DNA of 34,459 nucleotides. It comes from Haladaptatiplasma sp964454575 (GTDB lineage: Archaea > Thermoplasmatota > Thermoplasmata > Halarchaeoplasmatales > Halarchaeoplasmataceae). Positions 1-8,972 of the stretch are shown here, in pieces; position 1 is the stretch's first letter, and each line of letters starts with the position of its first letter. A program made the translations under genes and the position numbers. The notes under the pieces are model-generated. The model was not told the DNA's origin, did not search any database, and worked only from the letters and a program-made list of their open reading frames with translations. The stretch is taken from assembly GCA_964454575.1 (NCBI GenBank), contig CAYVTG010000013.1:1-34459 (forward strand), read 5' to 3'.

Positions 1-68
1 AAAATCTCTGGCACAATCTCTTCAATCTCTATTGACTAATTCTGTCCCACACCCGATGAGATGCGAAA

Positions 69-76
69 ATTTAATA
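69..76 (+). promoter_or_regulatory. TATA box of valS
   Basis: The AT-rich octamer ATTTAATA is centred about 29 bases before the ATG at 102. This is the spacing expected for a leaderless archaeal transcript. The purine-rich GGAGGGAG at 81-88 would lie upstream of the predicted transcript start, so it may not work as a ribosome binding site. If it does, the TTG at 96 becomes an alternative start. Inferred from spacing only. Confidence 0.5.
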
Positions 77-101
77 GAGCGGAGGGAGAATCCTCTTGGC
101 C

Positions 102-2755
102 ATGCCTACATCCGGTAATTATGACTTTGCGGCCATGGAGAAAAAATGGCTGGAGACTTGGGAAAAGACGGACATCTACAGATTCGACCATGGATCAGAC
201 GCACCGGTGTTCTCCATAGATACACCGCCGCCTACCGTATCCGGCAGGATGCATATCGGCCATGCCTACTCGTACACACAGATGGATATCGTGGCACGCT
301 ACAAGCGTATGAAGGGGTTCAACGTGTTTTATCCGTGGGGTTTCGACGACAACGGCATCGCCACGGAGTTGTTCGTTANNNNNNNNNNGTTAAGAACGAG
401 ACCGGTGTGGACCCGAAGGATGTTGGTCGGGAGCGCTTGATCGAATTGTGCCTCGAAGAGAGCAAGGGGTTGGAGGAAGAGCTGATAAGAAAATGGAAGC
501 GTATAGGCACATTCCCTGATTACAGCATCTTTTATCGTACGATAGACGAAAGGAGCAGGAGAACTTCCCAGAAGTCATTTATGGACTTATACAAGCTGGG
601 AAGAGAATACCGTAAGAAAGCCCCGACTCTTTGGTGCCCGCACTGCGAAACGGCCATCTCGCAGGTGGAGACGGCAGACTTGGAATTAGGGAGTAAATTC
701 AACAATATAGATTTCAAACTTGAAGAAGACGGTCATATCACGATATCGACCACCCGACCGGAACTACTGGCGGCCTGTGTGGCCATCTTCGTGCATCCGG
801 AGGACGAGAAGAACAGAGATGTTATCGGTAAGACCGCTGTAGTACCGCTCTTCGGACAAAAAGTACCCGTGCTTGAAGACGCTCAGGTGGACATGGAGAC
901 CGGAACTGGGGTGGTCATGTGCTGTACCTTCGGCGACCAGGCGGACATAGACTGGTGGTATGCCCACGAACTACCGCTGCGTATCGCCATAGACGAGACC
1001 GGACACCTTACCGACGTAGCCGGCGGATATGCAGGTATGCACATAGAGGAAGCACGAAAACGTATCATAGTCGACCTCGAAGAAGACGGTAAATTGGGCG
1101 ATCAGTGGGACATCTCACACGCTGTGAAAGTACACGAACGATGTGATACACCCATAGAATTCTTGGTCACAAAACAGTGGTTCATCAGATACCTTGATCT
1201 TAAAGATAAATATCTGGATGTGGGGAAAGAACTGAGATGGTTCCCAGAGCACATGAAGGTGAGGTATGATAATTGGGTCAAAGCGTTGAAATGGGATTGG
1301 TGTATATCCCGGCAGCGCTACCACGGGATACCTTTTCCCGTATGGTACTGCAGTGGTTGCGGCGAGGTAAAACTAGCCGAAGAGAAACAGTTACCCGTCG
1401 ATCCCTTGAGAGACGAACCTATCGGCCCCTGCGGAAGTTGTGGTGGTACGGAATTCGAGCCGGAAAAAGATGTGCTGGATACATGGACCACGTCGTCGCT
1501 AACTCCCTACATAGCCACCGGCTGGATAGATGACGACCCGTTATTCGAAAAGATATTTCCTTTCTCACTGAGACCTCAGTCACACGATATAATCAGTTTC
1601 TGGGCGTTCAACACGATAGTAAAGAGTCTGTTCCATTCTGAAGAGAAGCCGTGGGATGATATACTCATACACGGATATCTTATGCTCCCGGGCGGAAAGG
1701 CCTTTTCATCTTCACGGGGTATAATCATCGATCCAGAGGAGGTAGCAGATGAATACAGCGGCGACGCCATACGCTATCTGGCCGGCGTGAATAAACCCGG
1801 CGAAGACGGAGAGTACGAAGAAAAATGGCTGACAAGAGGTATACGCATACGTACCAAGCTGTGGAATATACAGCGTTTCATCGGAAACATTTTGACCAAC
1901 GTGCCAGAAGATATTCCCGAGCTGCGTATAGTGGACCGCTGGATACTGACACGTTACAGTGAGATGGTGGAAAAGGCGACGGAACATATGGAAGAATACC
2001 GTTATGATCGTACTCTTAAAGAGATAGAGTATTTCATATGGCACGTCTTCGCCGACCATTACATCGAGATGATCAAACACCGCATCTATGAAGAGGACGA
2101 TGCCGCGGTCATGTATGTACTCTACAACATAGGTAACGGCATCAACAAGCTGCTGGCACCCTTCATGTGCTTCGTTACGGAAGAGATATATGACAGTACC
2201 TACAAAGAATACGAAGGATGTAAAAGTATCCACGTATCCAAATGGCCTGAACCTATATCTTTCGACCATGAAAGTGCTGAAACCGGTGAACGGGTTAAAG
2301 ATATAATCGCCGCCGTCAGGAACTGGAAGTCTGAAAATGGTATGCCGCTGAACCAGGAGCTCGGCGAACTGAGGATCATCACCGACCACGAAGATGTTCT
2401 GGGATGTGAAGAAGATATCATGGAAACGCTCAAGGCGTCGAAGTTGTTGATCGTTGACAAAAAAGAGCTTCGCGAAAAGCCGGTTAAAGTCAAGCCTAAT
2501 TATTCTGCTATCGGGCCTAAATACAAAGGTAAGGCAAAGGATATCTTTTCCGGTTTGGAGAAATCAGACCCCTCGGTGGTAGAGGGATCACTGGAATCCG
2601 ACGGTGAGTACGCATTGAAGTTAGCAGATGGTACGGAAGTCGTACTTACCGATGAGGATATCAAGATAGAGAGCACTAAAGTTTATGCTAACAAAGAGGT
2701 AGATATCCTGGACGTGGACCATTCTACGATAATAATAGATGTCAAGGAAGATTAG
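102..2755 (+). CDS. valS: Valyl-tRNA synthetase, broken by an assembly gap
   Basis: This class Ia synthetase charges tRNA-Val in the cytoplasm. The HIGH motif is encoded at 252-263. The CP1 editing domain shows TTRPELL, and the zinc-containing and anticodon-binding regions follow in archaeal ValRS order (CISRQRYHGIPFPVW in the catalytic core). Ten Ns at 379-388 break the reading frame: the part before the gap reads in the frame of 102, and the part after it in the frame of 146. The gene is therefore one gene with missing bases, and a true frameshift is unlikely. The KMSKS loop at 1691-1720 reads GGKAFSSSRG, without the usual second lysine. The start is taken as ATG 102 because a TATA box lies about 29 bases upstream; TTG 96 is possible. 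The stop TAG overlaps by four bases the stop of the convergent zinc-finger gene. Family assignment is firm. The exact length is unknown because of the gap. Confidence 0.95.
379..388. other. Assembly gap of ten Ns
   Basis: Ten undetermined bases lie inside valS, between the HIGH-containing segment and the rest of the catalytic domain. The frame changes across the gap, so the real number of missing bases differs from ten modulo three. Confidence 0.99.
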
Positions 2756-2937
2756 GTATATACTTCCCGATCACCGTATATCTTGCGCTCTTCGTCGCTT
2801 TCTTCGCTCATCACGCCGCGCTTACACGAAGAACATATGCCTCGGTCCATGTGAGCCGGGCACGCGGGTAATCCGCACACAGAACATGTGTTCGTGGCGT
2901 GTTTACCGCATATATGACAGCCGCTTATCATCTTCAT
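2752..2937 (-). CDS. Small zinc-finger protein, 61 aa
   Basis: The protein is too short to assign to a family by eye. From the second Met (2931), possible zinc ligands are C5, C8, C16, C19, C24, H27, C33 and C36: eight ligands in CxxC...CxxC...CxxH...CxxC order, as in cross-brace (B-box/HIT-like) fingers binding two zincs. An acidic and basic tail of about 20 residues follows. Two ATGs (2937, 2931) are possible starts. A TATA-like element at 2971-2980 on this strand would start transcription near 2950. Three things support a real gene: the ordered cysteine pairs, the promoter, and the exact four-base stop overlap with valS. The longer upstream reading frame (to 3207) is a shadow of the ferredoxin gene. 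Function unknown; protein or nucleic-acid binding is inferred. Confidence 0.75.
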   Translation of the reverse strand: MKMISGCHICGKHATNTCSVCGLPACPAHMDRGICSSCKRGVMSEESDEERKIYGDREVYT

Positions 2938-2950
2938 ATTTATCCCTACG

Positions 2951-3012
2951 GTATATACGGGAAAACGACGATATATAATTTGGGTAGGGATCTGATGAAA
3001 AATCGTATATAC
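2951..3012. promoter_or_regulatory. Divergent promoters of zinc-finger and ferredoxin genes
   Basis: A minus-strand TATA-like box (2971-2980) serves the zinc-finger gene. A plus-strand box GTATATAC (3005-3012) is centred 28 bases before the ferredoxin ATG, so that mRNA is probably leaderless. The two promoters are placed back to back within about 100 bases. Confidence 0.5.
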
Positions 3013-3035
3013 CACCGTTCTGCTTACCATCCCAC

Positions 3036-3215
3036 ATGGTTGTAGAAATTGACGAGGACGCGTGTATCGCCTGCGGACTGTGCGTTGAAGCATGTCCGGT
3101 GGACGCACTGTACCTGGAAGGAGATTTTGTACAGGTATATGCAGACAAATGCGAGGGGATAGGCGACTGCGTGGCAGTTTGCCCCGTAGATGCACTATCG
3201 TGTCCAAACAAATAG
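3036..3215 (+). CDS. Small dicluster ferredoxin, 59 aa
   Basis: This is a soluble electron carrier of the bacterial-type 2[4Fe-4S] ferredoxin fold. The first half has a complete motif CIACGLCVEACP (C10, C13, C16, C20). The second half reads CEGIGDCVAVCP (C39, C45, C49), where the expected second cysteine is Ile42. Cluster II would then have three cysteine ligands from the usual set. It may be a [3Fe-4S] cluster, or use another ligand; C55 near the C-terminus is an extra cysteine. The start is ATG 3036, 28 bases after a TATA box. At 59 codons the gene is easily missed by length filters. Its redox partner cannot be read from the neighbours, a zinc-finger gene and an aminotransferase. Confidence 0.92.
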   Translation: MVVEIDEDACIACGLCVEACPVDALYLEGDFVQVYADKCEGIGDCVAVCPVDALSCPNK

Positions 3216-3278
3216 CTTCGGTAAAGAGTACCGAAAAAGATAATACTACATGCCCTTATCGGAGATGCGGTAGATAAA

Positions 3279-4526
3279 ATGGTGGACTGCAAACATATAC
3301 TCTCGGAAAGGGCTAAAGGGATGAAAGCATCGGAGATAAGGGAACTTTTGAAATTGACTCATAGACCGGGTATAATCTCTTTTGCCGGTGGATTACCTAA
3401 TCCAAAGGCTTTTCCAGTGGAAGCGACCCGTAAGATAATCAATGAGCTGTTGGACGATTCGTGTGAAAAACTCCTGCAGTACGGTTCTACTGAAGGTGTG
3501 ACCGAGCTGAGAGAAGCTTTAGCAGCCCACATGAAAGAAAGAGGGATCAACGTAGACAAGGATAACATCCTGATCACACACGGCTCACAGCAGGCTCTAG
3601 ACCTTATAAGCAAGGTCCTACTTGACCCCGGAGACACTGTAATAGTCGGATCGCCTACTTACCTGGGTGCAACCGGTGCCTTCAGAGCATACCAAGCAGA
3701 GATGATATCCGTACCCGTAACAGAAAACGGTATGGATATGGATGCGCTTGACGATAAGTTGAAAGAACTGGAGAAGGCGGGCTGCAAGCCTAAGTTCATC
3801 TATGTGGTTCCCACCTTCCAAAATCCCTCTGGTGTAACCATGCCGGCAAAAAGCCGAAAGCGATTGCTCGAGATAGCCGACGAACACGACATCTTGATAG
3901 TCGAGGATTCACCATATTCATACCTGCGCTACGAGGGAGAATCCATGCCTCACATCATGAGTATGGACACTGACGGCCATGTGCTTCGCATGCAGACTTT
4001 TTCAAAGATATTAGCGCCGGGATTCCGTATAGCATGGACAACCGGACCGAAAGAGCTCATCGACAAACTGGTCATCGCCAAACAGTCTTCGGATCTGTGC
4101 ACGAATCCATTCGGACAATATGTGGCGTACAAGTACGTCTCAGAAGGCGTCCTTTACGAACATATAGACTACATAAAGAAACTCTACAACGAAAAAAGAT
4201 TGGCCATGCTGAAAGCCATGGACGAGTACTTCCCGAAAGAAGCAAAATGGAAACGGCCGGAAGGAGGGATGTTCGTATGGGTCACGCTGCCTGAATACGT
4301 AAACACCAGAGAGATGTTCCCGAAAGCCCTGGAGGAGAATGTTGCATACGTTGTTGGCGACGCCTTCTTCGTAGATGACGAAGGCTACAACACCATGCGT
4401 CTTAACTTTACACACTCTTCAGAGGAAGAGATATTGGAAGGTATCAAACGCCTGGCCAAGGTTATCGAACACGAGATACAGAAGGGTAAGGATATCAAGG
4501 CCGGAGAAAGCATAATCACTCCTTGA
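3279..4526 (+). CDS. PLP-dependent aminotransferase (class I/II, AAA-AT/LysN-like)
   Basis: The protein has 415 residues, a usual length for fold-type I aminotransferases of the 2-aminoadipate/aromatic aminotransferase group (also the C-terminal half of MocR regulators). It contains FAGGLPNPKAFP near the N-terminus, an LQYGSTEG segment, NPSG in the cofactor domain, and FSKILAPGFRIAW, whose lysine (K243) should form the Schiff base. The C-terminal MRLNFTHSSEEEI segment provides the carboxylate-binding arginine. It transfers amino groups between an amino acid and 2-oxoglutarate, but the exact substrate (aromatic, branched-chain, 2-aminoadipate or aspartate) cannot be decided from sequence. There is no HTH domain, so it is the enzyme and not a MocR regulator. 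An AT-rich element near 3240-3248 may be its promoter. Confidence 0.9.
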   Translation: MVDCKHILSERAKGMKASEIRELLKLTHRPGIISFAGGLPNPKAFPVEATRKIINELLDDSCEKLLQYGSTEGVTELREALAAHMKERGINVDKDNILITHGSQQALDLISKVLLDPGDTVIVGSPTYLGATGAFRAYQAEMISVPVTENGMDMDALDDKLKELEKAGCKPKFIYVVPTFQNPSGVTMPAKSRKRLLEIADEHDILIVEDSPYSYLRYEGESMPHIMSMDTDGHVLRMQTFSKILAPGFRIAWTTGPKELIDKLVIAKQSSDLCTNPFGQYVAYKYVSEGVLYEHIDYIKKLYNEKRLAMLKAMDEYFPKEAKWKRPEGGMFVWVTLPEYVNTREMFPKALEENVAYVVGDAFFVDDEGYNTMRLNFTHSSEEEILEGIKRLAKVIEHEIQKGKDIKAGESIITP

Positions 4527-4622
4527 ATCGCGAGTTAAATTTATAGGCTTTCAACTCTTAAAATTAGATCTACCAGTAAACTTAATTAACATCGGATAGA
4601 TGGGGTTCAACAACGTTTATGG

Positions 4623-7600
4623 ATGGGATACGCATTGAATGAAGCAGGAGGGGAACCTACACCCGAACTGGTCTATTCCAAGGACATGGCACGCTACTTT
4701 GATGAGCTGGAGGAAGGCACTGAGATCTGTTACTCCATAGCAGAGGAAGCAAGAAAAAAGGGCTACGACCCTAAGACAAAGGTCGAGATACCAAAAGCAA
4801 AAGATCTTGCCATGAGGGCGCAAGAACTGACCGGTGTGGAGAATATCGCCGATAAGATCCGAGAACTGAGTAAAGATAATGAGAGAGAAGTGGTATCGCT
4901 TAAGATAGCAGAAGAAGTATCCATGAGACCAGAGGGCAGCCTTAAAGAAAGACTTGAATCCGCCATCAGAGTTGGACTGGCTGTGCTAACCGAGGGTATT
5001 TTGGTAGCACCTCTGGAAGGTATCGGTGGTGTGGAGATAAAGAAAAACGGCGACGGGACGGACTACGCCGAAGTGTCCTTTGCCGGACCTATCCGTTCCG
5101 CCGGCGGCACCGGGCAGGCTATGAGTGTTCTTATAGCAGATGTGGTCAGGCGTAAATTGGGTATAGGTGATTTTAAACCTACCGAAGGAGAGATACAGCG
5201 CTTCAAAGAAGAGATACCTCTGTATAAACGATCGAAACATCTTCAGTACACACCTTCTGCCGAAGAGATCGAACTCATCGTCACCGGATGCCCGGTGAGT
5301 ATAAGCGGCGAAGGTACGGAGGAGGAAGAGATCTCAGGGAACCGGGACCTCCCACGGGTAGAAACCAACAGACTTCGGGGCGGCGCCTGCTTGGTACTGG
5401 CCGAAGGGATGTGTCTTAAGGCGAAGAAACTAAAAAAATATGTGGATCGTCTGGAGATAAGTGGCTGGGAATTCCTGGATGAGTATATAAAAAAATATGC
5501 TTCCGGTGAAAAGAAGGAAAAGGACGACGATAAAAAAGGTATCCAGCCTAACTTCAAATATATCAAAGAAACCATCGCCGGAAGACCGGTCTTCGGCCAC
5601 CCCATGCGCAAAGGTGGATTACGGCTGCGTTACGGACGGGCCAGGACAACAGGACTCGCGGCCATAGCCGTCAGCCCGGCAACGATGGTGCTCACCGGAG
5701 AGTTCATGGCCGTTGGCACACAGATCAAGATCGAACGGCCCGGTAAAGCCGGAGCGGTGACCCCATGCGACACCATCGAAGGGCCGACGGTGCTTTTGAA
5801 AGACGGAACGGTGAAGCGGATAGATATGGAAGAAGCCCTGCGTTTAGCGGATCTGGTAAAAGAGGTCATCGACGTCGGAGAGATATTGATACCCTACGGA
5901 GAATTCGTCGAGAATAATCATATACTGGTCCCGGGAGCATACTGTCATGAATGGTGGGTTCAGGAAGCTGGTTCAGAACTTGAAGAGAAGGACATCGATG
6001 CAGAGAAAGCGTTGGAATTATCGCAAGAAGACGGCGTGCCCCTGCATCCAAAATTTTTGTACCTGTGGGACCACGCTACGAAGGATGATATTTCACATTT
6101 AAGGGATTGGATATCCCAGAACGGCAGATCAGAAGAAGAACTCATCATCAAGTACAAAAGAGATATCAAAGATATCGTCGAGAACATCGGTATACCACAC
6201 CATAAATTCGATGAAGAGATCATATTCAAAGAGTATTCACCGCTGATATTCACGCTGGGACTGGATCCCGATAGTCTCGAGCAGAAGAACGACAGTGATG
6301 AAGAAGAAGTTTTACCCTATCTCAGCGAACTCTGCGGTGTGCGTATACGTTCAAAGGGACCCACGGCGATCGGAGCAAGGATGGCGAGACCGGAGAAGGC
6401 AAGGGAAAGGGTACTTTCGCCGGCAGTTCATACACTTTTTCCCGTCGGAGAGGCCGGTACGAATCAGAGATTGATCGAGAAGGCTGTAGATGCAGGGACC
6501 ATCGAGGTGGATATAAGTGCCTTAAAATGCACCAACTGTGGTAAAAGAGGGGCGCAGATCAGATGTACCTGCGGCGGACGATGTGAGATCACCGATCCTC
6601 CCAAAAAACAGCGAATACCCATGCGCCAGATATATAGGCATGCGATCTCCACTCTTGGCGAGGGAGGTAACGTTCAAAAGATAAAGGGTGTAAAGGGATT
6701 GATAACTAAACACAAGATTCCGGAGGCACTAGAAAAGGGTATTCTACGTAAAAAACACGGTGTTTTTGTTTTCAAGGACGGTACCTGTCGTTTCGATATG
6801 ACGGACCTGCCTCTGACTCATTTCAAACCCCGAGAGATAGGGCTGGATGTGGAGCAGGCCAGAGCCCTGGGCTACACCATAGATATACACGGAAACGAAC
6901 TAGATAGCCCGGAGCAGATAGTTGAGATAAAAACACAGGACGTCATCGGGTCCAACAGTGCGGGATTTTACCTATTGAAGGTGGCAAAATATTTGGATGA
7001 CCTTTTAGAGAAATACTACGACATGGAGCCATTCTACGGTGCGGAATCGCCAAAAGACCTTATCGGACATCTTGTGGTGGGCCTAGCACCTCACACATCG
7101 GGAGGCGTACTCGGGAGACTGATAGGATATCAAAGAGGTAGAGCATGCTACGCACATCCGTACTTCCACGCATCTAAAAGAAGGAACTGTGACGGTGACG
7201 AAGACTGCATCATGCTACTTTTAGATGGTCTGATCAATTTTTCACGTGAATTTTTACCGGAAAAAAGAGGTGGGCTGATGGATGCTCCTCTGGTACTCAC
7301 CACTAGGATCAACCCGGACGAGATAGACGAAGAGGCACACAATGTAGACACTCTGTGGCGGTATCCACTCGAATTCTACGAGAGAACCATGGAGTACGCA
7401 GATCCAAAAGACATAGCTTCCATCATGGAAACCGTTAAAGACCGGCTGGATACCGAGGGGCAGTATGAAAAATTCGGATATACACACGATACATCAGATA
7501 TATCCATGGGGCCGGTTGAAAGTAAGTACACCAGGTTGGGTAAGATGACCGAGAAGATGGAAGCGCAGATACGGGTAGCGCAGATGATCCGTGCCGTTGA

Positions 7601-7937
7601 TGCCGACGACGTAGTTTCCCGTGTTATCCAGGACCACTTCATACCGGATATGTTGGGGAATCTGAATAAATTCTGTTTGCAGACCGTAAGATGCACCGGC
7701 TGCAACAAAAAGTACCGACGTGCGCCTTTATCGGGTAAATGCCTGTGCGGCGGTAATTTAACTCTCACAATACACAAAGGCGGGGTAAAAAAATATCTTG
7801 ATAAATCACTCGAACTCACCAACCGGTTCGATATGCCCATCTATCTAAAACAGAGGATACAGCAGATATCAGATCAGATAGATTCCCTCTTCGAAAATGA
7901 TAAGGTGTGTACTCCCCGGCTGGACGAATTCTGTTAG
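4623..7937 (+). CDS. polC: DNA polymerase D (Pol II) large subunit DP2
   Basis: This is the catalytic subunit of the archaea-specific replicative polymerase PolD, which works with the small exonuclease subunit DP1 (not in this window). At 1104 residues it has normal DP2 length with no intein. The catalytic aspartates lie in NCDGDEDC (D857, D859, D861). Two zinc-binding regions are visible: C636/C639/C648/C650, with C654 nearby, and C1024/C1027/C1040/C1042 near the C-terminus. An acidic/lysine-rich insertion lies at about residues 295-310. ATG 4623 is the first in-frame start; the conserved part begins about 20 residues in (DMARYFDELEE), so a downstream start is possible. The two upstream ATGs at 4600 and 4619 are in other frames and stop quickly. 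The stop overlaps the fen stop by four bases on the opposite strand. Confidence 0.97.
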   Translation: MGYALNEAGGEPTPELVYSKDMARYFDELEEGTEICYSIAEEARKKGYDPKTKVEIPKAKDLAMRAQELTGVENIADKIRELSKDNEREVVSLKIAEEVSMRPEGSLKERLESAIRVGLAVLTEGILVAPLEGIGGVEIKKNGDGTDYAEVSFAGPIRSAGGTGQAMSVLIADVVRRKLGIGDFKPTEGEIQRFKEEIPLYKRSKHLQYTPSAEEIELIVTGCPVSISGEGTEEEEISGNRDLPRVETNRLRGGACLVLAEGMCLKAKKLKKYVDRLEISGWEFLDEYIKKYASGEKKEKDDDKKGIQPNFKYIKETIAGRPVFGHPMRKGGLRLRYGRARTTGLAAIAVSPATMVLTGEFMAVGTQIKIERPGKAGAVTPCDTIEGPTVLLKDGTVKRIDMEEALRLADLVKEVIDVGEILIPYGEFVENNHILVPGAYCHEWWVQEAGSELEEKDIDAEKALELSQEDGVPLHPKFLYLWDHATKDDISHLRDWISQNGRSEEELIIKYKRDIKDIVENIGIPHHKFDEEIIFKEYSPLIFTLGLDPDSLEQKNDSDEEEVLPYLSELCGVRIRSKGPTAIGARMARPEKARERVLSPAVHTLFPVGEAGTNQRLIEKAVDAGTIEVDISALKCTNCGKRGAQIRCTCGGRCEITDPPKKQRIPMRQIYRHAISTLGEGGNVQKIKGVKGLITKHKIPEALEKGILRKKHGVFVFKDGTCRFDMTDLPLTHFKPREIGLDVEQARALGYTIDIHGNELDSPEQIVEIKTQDVIGSNSAGFYLLKVAKYLDDLLEKYYDMEPFYGAESPKDLIGHLVVGLAPHTSGGVLGRLIGYQRGRACYAHPYFHASKRRNCDGDEDCIMLLLDGLINFSREFLPEKRGGLMDAPLVLTTRINPDEIDEEAHNVDTLWRYPLEFYERTMEYADPKDIASIMETVKDRLDTEGQYEKFGYTHDTSDISMGPVESKYTRLGKMTEKMEAQIRVAQMIRAVDADDVVSRVIQDHFIPDMLGNLNKFCLQTVRCTGCNKKYRRAPLSGKCLCGGNLTLTIHKGGVKKYLDKSLELTNRFDMPIYLKQRIQQISDQIDSLFENDKVCTPRLDEFC

Positions 7938-8953
7938 CCGAATGAGAACAGCGACGACTGTTTTTTGCCGTCGGCTATCGCAGATAACTTACCCAACACA
8001 GATCGCATCCGATCTTCTGTAAAATCGTGTTCTTCGATCAAAAATTCCTTGAGCTCGTCCACCTGTGGAGATCCGAACTCCAGTTCGTAATCGTCGGTGA
8101 CCTTTGGTTCCAAGAATAATTTTCGTATCTCTTGGTAGTTGTTGACTTCTTCGTCCCGTTCCTTCAGCACTCCTTCCAGATCGCCGTACTTTTTAACGTA
8201 CTTCAGACCCCTTTTCGGCCCTATGCCTTTAACGCCTTGATTATAATCTGTACCGCATAGTATGGCGATGTCCACCAGCTGCTCTCGTGTGATATCTAAC
8301 TGGTCCAGAACGTCGTCTAGAATTATCATCTCCGGACTCACCTCTTTGTACTCGTTTCTACCGGGTAATTTTCTTCTACCGGTAACAGTGAGGTTTCTGA
8401 CCAATCTAGGGCACCCGCACAATAGGGAATCGAAGTCCTGACTGCCCGCGGCCCATGCATCTCCGACCTGAGTCATATAAGCGGCCTGACTTTCGCCCTC
8501 GGAAGGTGCGTAGACCATGGGGATACCCATCAACTCCAGTAACTTATCGCTGCTCTCCACTATCTCTTTACTCATCCTGGATGTCTGCTGAGCCTTGGTC
8601 CGGGCCCGTTCCATATCCCCTTCCTCCAACGCCTCTTCGTACTCTTCCTTCGCCTTTACCTTCCTCTCCTTGCGCTTCTCCAATGTGCCTTCCTTCATGA
8701 TGTCCGGTTTACCGTCGAACACGTAGACCGGCTCGATACCCGCCTCCAAAAGATTACTGTTTCTGTACAATAGTCCCGAAAGGTGGGAAGTTACACGCCC
8801 CTGGGAGTCGACCAGAGGTTTACCGTCTCTCTGACGTATGCTCGCAAGAAATTGGTAGATTATGTTGTATGCATCTATGGCCACGACGCGGCCCTTGAGC
8901 TCATCCATGGATATCTCTGTGGAGGTGATTATGTCTCCCAAGGCGACGCCCAT
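7934..8953 (-). CDS. fen: Flap endonuclease 1
   Basis: FEN-1 removes 5' flaps in Okazaki-fragment maturation and repair. The protein has 339 residues. All expected metal-binding acids are present: D27, D80, E152 and E154 (in EGESQA), D173 and D175 (in SQDFDSLL), and an Asp in GTDYN of the helix-two-turn-helix region. The C-terminus QSSLFSFG looks like a PCNA-binding PIP box, but ends in FG where two aromatic residues are usual. The ATG at 8953 is chosen over the TTG at 8959. It is preceded by GGTGGTGA at good spacing and gives the canonical Met-Gly-Val N-terminus, in which Gly2 lies in the active site. It lies 19 bases downstream of a KaiC-like gene on the same strand, so co-transcription with the KaiC-like pair is likely. 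It faces polC tail to tail. Confidence 0.97.
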   Translation of the reverse strand: MGVALGDIITSTEISMDELKGRVVAIDAYNIIYQFLASIRQRDGKPLVDSQGRVTSHLSGLLYRNSNLLEAGIEPVYVFDGKPDIMKEGTLEKRKERKVKAKEEYEEALEEGDMERARTKAQQTSRMSKEIVESSDKLLELMGIPMVYAPSEGESQAAYMTQVGDAWAAGSQDFDSLLCGCPRLVRNLTVTGRRKLPGRNEYKEVSPEMIILDDVLDQLDITREQLVDIAILCGTDYNQGVKGIGPKRGLKYVKKYGDLEGVLKERDEEVNNYQEIRKLFLEPKVTDDYELEFGSPQVDELKEFLIEEHDFTEDRMRSVLGKLSAIADGKKQSSLFSFG

Positions 8954-8972
8954 ACTCAATCACCACCGGCAC

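Noticed and set aside
1..39. Twelve in-frame codons ending in TAA at the window start, perhaps the tail of an upstream plus-strand gene
   Set aside because: Too short and too plain in composition to support; the opposite strand is equally possible.
1712..2389. Open frame of 225 codons on the minus strand inside valS
   Set aside because: It is antisense to a conserved part of valS, has no promoter or ribosome site, and shows no recognisable domain.
2938..3207. Upstream extension of the zinc-finger reading frame
   Set aside because: The extension is antisense to the ferredoxin gene and crosses both promoters.
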